Below, one piece after another: positions 61,101 to 64,000 of a stretch of DNA of 64,000 nt. This stretch comes from Plastoroseomonas arctica (lineage in GTDB: Bacteria; Pseudomonadota; Alphaproteobacteria; Acetobacterales; Acetobacteraceae): the NCBI RefSeq assembly GCF_018128965.1, contig NZ_JAAEDH010000009.1:62001-126000 (forward strand). The letters run 5' to 3'. A program made the translations under genes and the position numbers. Under the pieces are notes generated by a model, which saw only the letters and a list, made by a program, of their open reading frames with translations, did no database searches and was not told where the DNA came from. The first letter of the stretch is position 1. Every line of letters begins with the position of its first letter.

Positions 61101-64000
61101 CGCTCAATGCCAATGGCGGCACCGTCGCGGTGACGCAGCTGCGCGGCTCAAGCGTCAACGTCGCGGTGACCAACGGCAATCTCAGCGTGAACGGCGCCTC
61201 GGCTTCGACCAGCGGGGCGTTCAGCCTGACTGGCGCGACCAGCCTCACCACCAGCGCTACGATCACCGCGGCCAACGGGCTGACCCTGTCTGGCGGCACC
61301 GTGACGATCGGCGCGGCGGTGACGGCGACCGCAGGTGCCGCCTCGCTCACCGCGACCTCCGGCGCGCTGACCTTGAACAGCACGATCACCACGCTGGGCG
61401 GCGGCGCGAGCTTCGCCGGCGCAGGCGGGACCCTGGTGAACGCCGCGGTCTCGGTCACCGGCGGCAACGCGGGCTTCTCGGGCGCCGGTCTCACCTCGAT
61501 CGGTGCTGGCACCATCACCGCGAGCGGCAACGTCACGCTCACCAACACCGGCACCGTGACGGTCGGCGGCGACATCAACGCCACGGGCGGCGGCGTCTCT
61601 ATCACCGGCGCGACCGTGTTCGACAACACCGCGCCGATAACGGGCCAGACCGGCGTCACCATCTCGGCCGGGACGGTCACGACCGAGCGCCTGATCACCG
61701 CGACCACCGGTGCCGTCTCGCTGACCAGCACGGCCGGGCTTCTCTCGGTCCAGGGCGGCGTCACCACGCTGTCGGGAGGGGCCAGCTTCGCCGGCGCCGG
61801 CGGCACCAGCGTGACCAGCGCAATCTCGGTCACCAATGGCGGGGCGAGCTTCTCGGGAGCGGGCTTCACCTCTGGCGCGGCGGGCACGATCACCGTCGCG
61901 GGCGGCAACGTCACCTTCACCAACACCGGCACCGTGACCATCGGTGGCGCGGTGACCAATTCGACCGGCTCGGTCTCCATCACCGGGGCGACCAGCGTCT
62001 CCAGCACGGCGGCCATCTCCGCCAGCACCGGGCTGACGCTCACGGCCGGCAGCCTGCTCATCGGTGGCGACCTGTCGGTGACCGGCACCGGGACCGCCGC
62101 GCTGACGTCGACCACCGGCGCGATCACCCTGAATGCCGGCCTGACCACGACCAATGGCGGCGCGACCATCGGCTCGGCCGGGCTCACGACCGTGAACGCG
62201 CCGATCAGCGTCACCGGCGGCGGGCTGGGCTTCACGGGCGTGGGCCTGACCGCCAACGCCACGCTGAGCGTCTCCGGCGGCAATCTCACCATCGCCAACA
62301 CCGGCGCGGTCGATATCCTCGCCACTGTCGGCAACACCTCCGGCAGCGTCTCCATAACCGGCGCGACGACGCTCACCACCACCGCCAACATCACCGGCCA
62401 GACCGGCCTCACGCTGAGCGCCGGCAGCCTGCTCATTGGTGGTGCCCTGTCGGTGACCGGCCCCGGCAACGCGGCGCTGACGGCGACCACCGGCAGCATC
62501 ACACTTAATGCCGGGCTGACGGTCGCCAATGGCGGCGCGACCTTCGCCTCGACGACCGCCACCACGGTCAACGGCGCGGTGAGCATCACCGGCGGCGGCC
62601 TGGGCTTCACCGGCGTGGGCTTCACCTCGACCAGCGCCGGCAGCCTGACCGTCGCGGGCGGCAATCTCACCATCGCCAATACCGGCACCGTCGGGATCGC
62701 CGGTACGGTCAGCGACACCACCGGCAGCGTCTCCGTCACCGGTGCGACCACGCTGACCACCACGGCCGGCATCGCCGGTCAGACGGGCCTCACGCTGAGC
62801 GCCGGCAGCCTGCTGATCGGCGGCGCGCTGTCGGTGACGGGTGCGGGCAACGCATCGCTGACGGCGACCGTCAGCACCATCACGCTCAATGCCGGGCTCA
62901 CCGTCGCGAATGGCTCGGCGAGCTTCACCTCGGCCGCCGCCACCACGGTGAACGGGGCGGTGAACGTCACCAGTGGCGGGCTGGGCTTCACCGGCGCCGG
63001 CTTCACCTCGACTGGCGCGGGCACGCTCACCGTCGCCGGCGGCAATTTCACCATCGCCAATACCGGGACGGTCGCCGTCGGCGGAACGGTGGTCGACAGC
63101 ACCGGCAGCGTCTCCGTCACCGGCGCCACCGCACTCACGACCACGGCGACCATCACCGGCCAGACCGGCGTCACGCTGACGGCCGGCTCGGTCACCACCG
63201 GCGCCACCGTCACCGCCACCACCGGCGCGGCCGCGCTCACCAGCACCGCGGGCGACCTTACGCTGAACGCCGGCGTCACCACGCTGGCCGGCGGGGCAAC
63301 CTTCGCGTCCGGCGCCGGCGCGACTTTCGTCAACGGCCCGGTCTCCGTCACCGGGGGCAATGCCGGCTTCACTGGCACCGGCTTCACCTCCACCGCGCCT
63401 GGCACCATCACGGTCGCCAATGGCGACCTCACCATCGCCAATTCCGGCACGGTGACGATCGGCGGCGCGCTGCTGACCACGACCGGCAGCATCGCCATCA
63501 ACGGCGCCACTATCCTGAACGTGAACGCGACGATCAACGCCGCCAGCGGGCTGACGCTCTCGGCCGGCACGATGACCATCAACAGCGCGATCTCGCTGAA
63601 AAGCGGCCCGCTCGGGCTGATCACCACGGTCGGCGACCTCACGATCAATGCCTCGGTCACCACGCTGAACGGCAGCGCGACACTGAGCTCGGCCGGCGCC
63701 ACCCTGGTCAATGCGCCGATCAGCATCACCGGCGGCGCACTCGCCATCAGCGGCGTGGGCTTCACCTCGACGGCAGCCGGCACGCTCACGGTGACGACGA
63801 CCAACGCGCTCACCATCGCCAATACCGGCACCGTCACCATCGGCGGCGCAATCAGCGACGCGGGTGGCGCGGTCTCGATCACGGGTGCCGCGACGCTCGC
63901 GACCACGGCCGCCATCACCGGCCAGACCGGCGTCACGCTGTCGGCCGGCGGCGTGACACTCGGTGCGGCGGTCACGGCAAATACCGGCAATGTCGGCATC
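52178..64000 (+). CDS. TpsA filamentous-haemagglutinin-type adhesin (3' end outside window)
   Basis: At least 3941 codons without a stop. A long signal peptide ends near residue 49 (SFAAQA). The TPS secretion domain occupies about residues 52-300: ITQSTDRAAINWQGFSV, TLNRVVG, then NGGVALVNQSGIVFARGAQVDVG (about 125-147), in which VNQSGI replaces the canonical NPNGI. A turn LLDPQRIRIT appears near 441. The remainder is a Gly/Ala/Thr/Ser-rich right-handed beta-helix made of repeats such as TISQSGGTI and NAI units, later a 125-127 aa array (see repeat entries). It starts 3 nt after tpsB, its exporter. Cys is essentially absent, as in other TpsA proteins. Confidence 0.95.
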   Translation, partial: MAQRAAPRPLASASLRNTPQTGPVAASRGWLLRTTALLPVALASFAAQAQAPTGGQVVAGQAGIAQSGTRTTITQSTDRAAINWQGFSVGAGNTVQFQQPGAGSWTLNRVVGPDPSVIAGRITANGGVALVNQSGIVFARGAQVDVGSLIATAPGITNENFMAGRMRFDQPANPGAQVRNDGRITVMDRGIAVLAGPRVTNTGEIRARLGRVVLAGAEAFTLDLAGDGLISIDITQAVRGGGAGVVTNEGLIEANGGSVLLTAAAAGDLVEGLVRNTGTIRANTEAGQAGQVALRGTGGGVDVTGRIEATGAAGQRGGAIAAQSNEAVRVANGAVVDASGGAGGGTVLVGTTGVGRNQTMARSTTVERGAVIRADATVLGQGGTIAINSTEATLVEGTLSARGGAQGGNGGFVEISGQGVLTINQAPVDVTATNGAMGSILLDPQRIRITNAAAGGSDTVAPGAPAAGGTVSAVTAPDTGAVLVRTADIAAVTGNLILEATLGITVEAAVTKLAGDLTLNTLAAAGTAGLTGIEIGAGISLTAGSFAANTAGAFTIAASGVALNGGFVSTGGSVAAGGSASVTATGAASFGGGLSGATSVTVTAGSITQTAGSITANAGGGAVNLNSAGAIAQSGGGSIAAGTLTVRGTAGGTTSAGTLNLNRTTNAIATLNALTAGALNVASGGPTLTVAQAVSISSGLVSITANSGTSLSIGGAVGGTAAVTLAGDAVAVGANISGQAITLTAASGAITQTLGAISASGGAASLTLQASGTISQSGGTITTGALSALGATGGASNATSIALGQTGNAITGITVLQATGAVSVNAGAGAVSLADASSSTSIALTATGTATLTGTIAAPSVTITAGAITQSGGSITANTGAATLALNSDGAIAQSGTSSIAAGTLTVRGTAGAATSASSLDLNRSTNAIGTLNALTAGTLNVASGGATLTINRAISSTSGAVSVLGNSGTDLVVASAGGGVSGTANVTLRGDSITLDAGVTGGSGAIVGLELRSGGVLTGSGVVSAAGTGTVRIGADTASSALRISGTGTAGTVSLSATTLNLVSAGTLALGVDAAGTTTAGNVTIATALNTAGSTALSIRGSGTVSIGDDLTANGVSVTSIGSTVGQSTGTIAGGAGGVAIAGNGTVTLDGIITGQVIALTSTTANITQTGGAITASGGAASLTLAAAGTISQSGGTMAAGSLTAVGAGGTGTAAGSINLNRTGNAFATVAEARSGAALTIHTGSGAASIATVNAVGDVTLTGTGATTLTGAISGANIAISATTSITQTGGSVNAGAGDVALLSNGTISQSGGTITTGGLTIAGSSNTRSGVVTLNQATNAIAGITDARSTGAMTINGGAGAMSVGVANATGLLTLATGTTATLTGAIAGNGVSISAAGAISQTGGSVDSNGGALTLRSDGTIGQTGGSMAGATLTLGGITPGTRSGAVTLGRSANAIDAVTDARSTGAMTIHTGSSTLAVTNADATGLLTLTSSGNASLAGTLAGNGVTITADNITQTAGSIAGGAGTVTLQSNGAVTQNGGTISGAALSVAGSAGGTTAATSVNINQAGNTFTSIGSARASGSLTIRSDAATLAVGLTAGNDITIRGGGASTAITLTGTMTATGVGSNNVTLRTNGTIAQNAGAIITGDTLTIGGASVTNATSATLTEANVVGSVSANVSGALAFTTTQAFNTGGNTVNAGSLTLTASSITVAIGDTLSVSTGDLILVGTTGSGTAISVAGTLTGVAGQRIVLRADSLAISSLTGLITANGLAAIEVGPRTGSRNMVLGAPLAGTLSLDTGTLAALIAAAPGRLQFGETVIGGSTVRGTDVTAAAGGNGVQVAAGTTRLVVVTDGDIAVDAPFTVSALGAGSVELRATGSIAGAGTIVTGTGGLVIRGADGTTNSSAGTVNLTQVGNQVQRLDARSSAAIFVANQATNIIIRQARGTSVVIDADTRVLSVEAGGTGGLGITATTGNAALRATSITLNNDVAAGNGQTLTVQIAGGGTLTGAGVLSASGGTVEIGPSSATTIAASATGVAAAVLNNAVATTVRLGRSTFNGGATVTATTTTIDSAVTRTGSGTLAVIGGAITLNAGLSAGSLALTSTSGALVLGTTTLIASTPGTGRVTLDAATAISQTGGGISAAEFTAIARGGAISLTAGSNAIGSVVGGVTVGTNANGFADTTRGLFATANIGLASTMGLTVAGGIESRGGNITLAAASIDQQARIFASDLATLTATGVGGLAVNGALLANTLTLASGGAVTQNASGSIGPSSAGSTALVIQGTGGPGSSAGGAVTLTQANAIGSLTAAATGALAVTSSNGAGLVVGGASGAGVSLAAASLSLTSAVNAGAGTASLTATTGGITQTSAGRITAAALTVSAAGSVVLDAGDAGRATPTLWNQVGTLGAVTVTGAGNDFTFHTTPALTLTNAIGVAGAVLIASNGTLSQTAGAITGASLALAANGTVTLAGTINTGSGQTTITSATGAVTQTGGGITAGNLAAQGTTLDFAAGTNALSGTLALRATTGAINIDQSGSVTLGSINAATVTGTATIGGLSAGGAITVSAAGLTSVSSPITAGGALVLRTDALALGAGVAVSGSSIAVGPRTAGQAIEIGSADTGTTLGFDATTLARLTAPGVALTIGETLIGARVTAGDVTINAALTTSGSLTVLSNGNISLPGAVSASIAVFSATGSVIQPDNAAGVGGTYSASTSLTTSTGTIVNAGGAIDLRAPANTLNLFAAQTTSGDLRVATTGTLSVTSAGSRPVPGGGVTNVNGASAAGDVFLQASSITSDAAIAAQAGGTITLRADTMALGAAITATGGTVALETLTLGGAPRPITLGAEVANTLSLTQAELNQVTTGTLVIGRFNGTEASAITVNAAGIAVPGTVGSLRLIGASLTLDGNLTATGKAIDARIAGLTSSGGGIIGASSFTLRGLAGGTSDGGAVNVGGSNLITTLDISSAGAVSLALNANGGTVAVTQLRGSSVNVAVTNGNLSVNGASASTSGAFSLTGATSLTTSATITAANGLTLSGGTVTIGAAVTATAGAASLTATSGALTLNSTITTLGGGASFAGAGGTLVNAAVSVTGGNAGFSGAGLTSIGAGTITASGNVTLTNTGTVTVGGDINATGGGVSITGATVFDNTAPITGQTGVTISAGTVTTERLITATTGAVSLTSTAGLLSVQGGVTTLSGGASFAGAGGTSVTSAISVTNGGASFSGAGFTSGAAGTITVAGGNVTFTNTGTVTIGGAVTNSTGSVSITGATSVSSTAAISASTGLTLTAGSLLIGGDLSVTGTGTAALTSTTGAITLNAGLTTTNGGATIGSAGLTTVNAPISVTGGGLGFTGVGLTANATLSVSGGNLTIANTGAVDILATVGNTSGSVSITGATTLTTTANITGQTGLTLSAGSLLIGGALSVTGPGNAALTATTGSITLNAGLTVANGGATFASTTATTVNGAVSITGGGLGFTGVGFTSTSAGSLTVAGGNLTIANTGTVGIAGTVSDTTGSVSVTGATTLTTTAGIAGQTGLTLSAGSLLIGGALSVTGAGNASLTATVSTITLNAGLTVANGSASFTSAAATTVNGAVNVTSGGLGFTGAGFTSTGAGTLTVAGGNFTIANTGTVAVGGTVVDSTGSVSVTGATALTTTATITGQTGVTLTAGSVTTGATVTATTGAAALTSTAGDLTLNAGVTTLAGGATFASGAGATFVNGPVSVTGGNAGFTGTGFTSTAPGTITVANGDLTIANSGTVTIGGALLTTTGSIAINGATILNVNATINAASGLTLSAGTMTINSAISLKSGPLGLITTVGDLTINASVTTLNGSATLSSAGATLVNAPISITGGALAISGVGFTSTAAGTLTVTTTNALTIANTGTVTIGGAISDAGGAVSITGAATLATTAAITGQTGVTLSAGGVTLGAAVTANTGNVGI
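54173..56900 (+). repeat. Tpsa repeat family 1, NAI units
   Basis: The motif LN(Q/R)xxNAI followed by xxxxARSTGAMTI recurs. Its Asn codon lies at 54173, 54599, 54956, 55853, 56198, 56546 and 56894. The last four are spaced 345, 348 and 348 bp (115-116 aa); earlier ones are irregular (426, 357, 897 bp). Each unit also carries ITQTGGSI and GTISQSGGTI sub-repeats. Confidence 0.75.
61232..64000 (+). repeat. Tpsa repeat family 2, seven-unit array of 125-127 aa
   Basis: Units begin GATxLTTxAxITGQTGLTLSAG and contain TGGGLGFTGVGFTS and GGNLTIANTGTV. Using the codon before GG(G/N)xGF as landmark, copies fall at 61457, 61832, 62213, 62588, 62969, 63350 and 63728: spacings 375, 381, 375, 381, 381 and 378 bp. 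The array continues past the window. Confidence 0.9.

Noticed and set aside
61232-64000. CRISPR-like or satellite DNA array
   Set aside because: Repeat units are 375-381 bp, in frame and diverged at codon level; this is a protein repeat.
1-64000. tRNA or rRNA genes, prophage, replication origin
   Set aside because: I looked for cloverleaf-like blocks, integrase or phage gene families and DnaA-box clusters and saw none; a covariance search was not possible.

Overview
The window is a 64 kb piece of a high-GC, Gram-negative chromosome. An alphaproteobacterium of the Acetobacteraceae (Roseomonas-like) is the best guess: it has a PhyR-NepR-EcfG general stress locus, many tripartite, tricarboxylate and spermidine-type transporters, ATGA/GTGA-coupled operons and strong GC3 bias. 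The genus is inferred from gene style only. No tRNA, rRNA, CRISPR array or insertion sequence was found.

Layout. 1-2593: an MFS exporter fragment diverges from a yjfM-yjfC-yjfL-like set (lipoprotein, glutathionylspermidine-synthase-like ATP-grasp enzyme, DUF350 membrane protein), split by a nested palindromic element. 2744-6296: sdhCDAB. 6348-10189: general stress response (HisKA_2 kinase, nepR, ecfG, divergent phyR, then a CsbD protein with a clean terminator). 10201-18252: two ABC importers on the minus strand, one polyamine-like (potABCD order A-D-B-C), one NMT1/THI5-like and coupled to a cytosine-deaminase-like amidohydrolase. 18393-25156: a dipeptide-type ABC importer with fused ATPases, a VOC protein and an EamA exporter. 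25251-28019: CitE-like lyase, SDR and HSL-type hydrolase.

28070-33853 holds ChaC, DUF2125, Rieske, EVE, SelO, SDR and PhzF genes. 34096-36341 encodes a class A PBP coupled to a degenerate histidine-kinase-like protein. 36444-43239 has a small secreted protein, PaiB-like, CaiB/BaiF, CMD, rlmN, IalB-like, a methyltransferase and thiS-thiG. 43277-49537 carries a YbaL-type antiporter, a TRAP transporter and a cytochrome P450. 49670-64000 is a cell-surface region: an OmpA-like protein and a two-partner secretion pair, tpsB followed 3 nt later by an enormous tpsA adhesin that stays open to the window edge (at least 3941 codons).

The most unusual DNA is non-coding or repetitive: (i) the ~290 bp nested inverted element between the yjfM- and yjfC-like genes; (ii) three copies of a G5A3/T3C5 palindrome with a T-rich tail, two of them convergent around a 137 bp spacer and one inside the dpp operon; (iii) two protein-repeat families in tpsA, the second a seven-unit array with a 375-381 bp period. 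The most interesting coding observations are the PBP/pseudo-kinase coupling, the deaminase-coupled THI5-like importer and the yjfMCL-like set.
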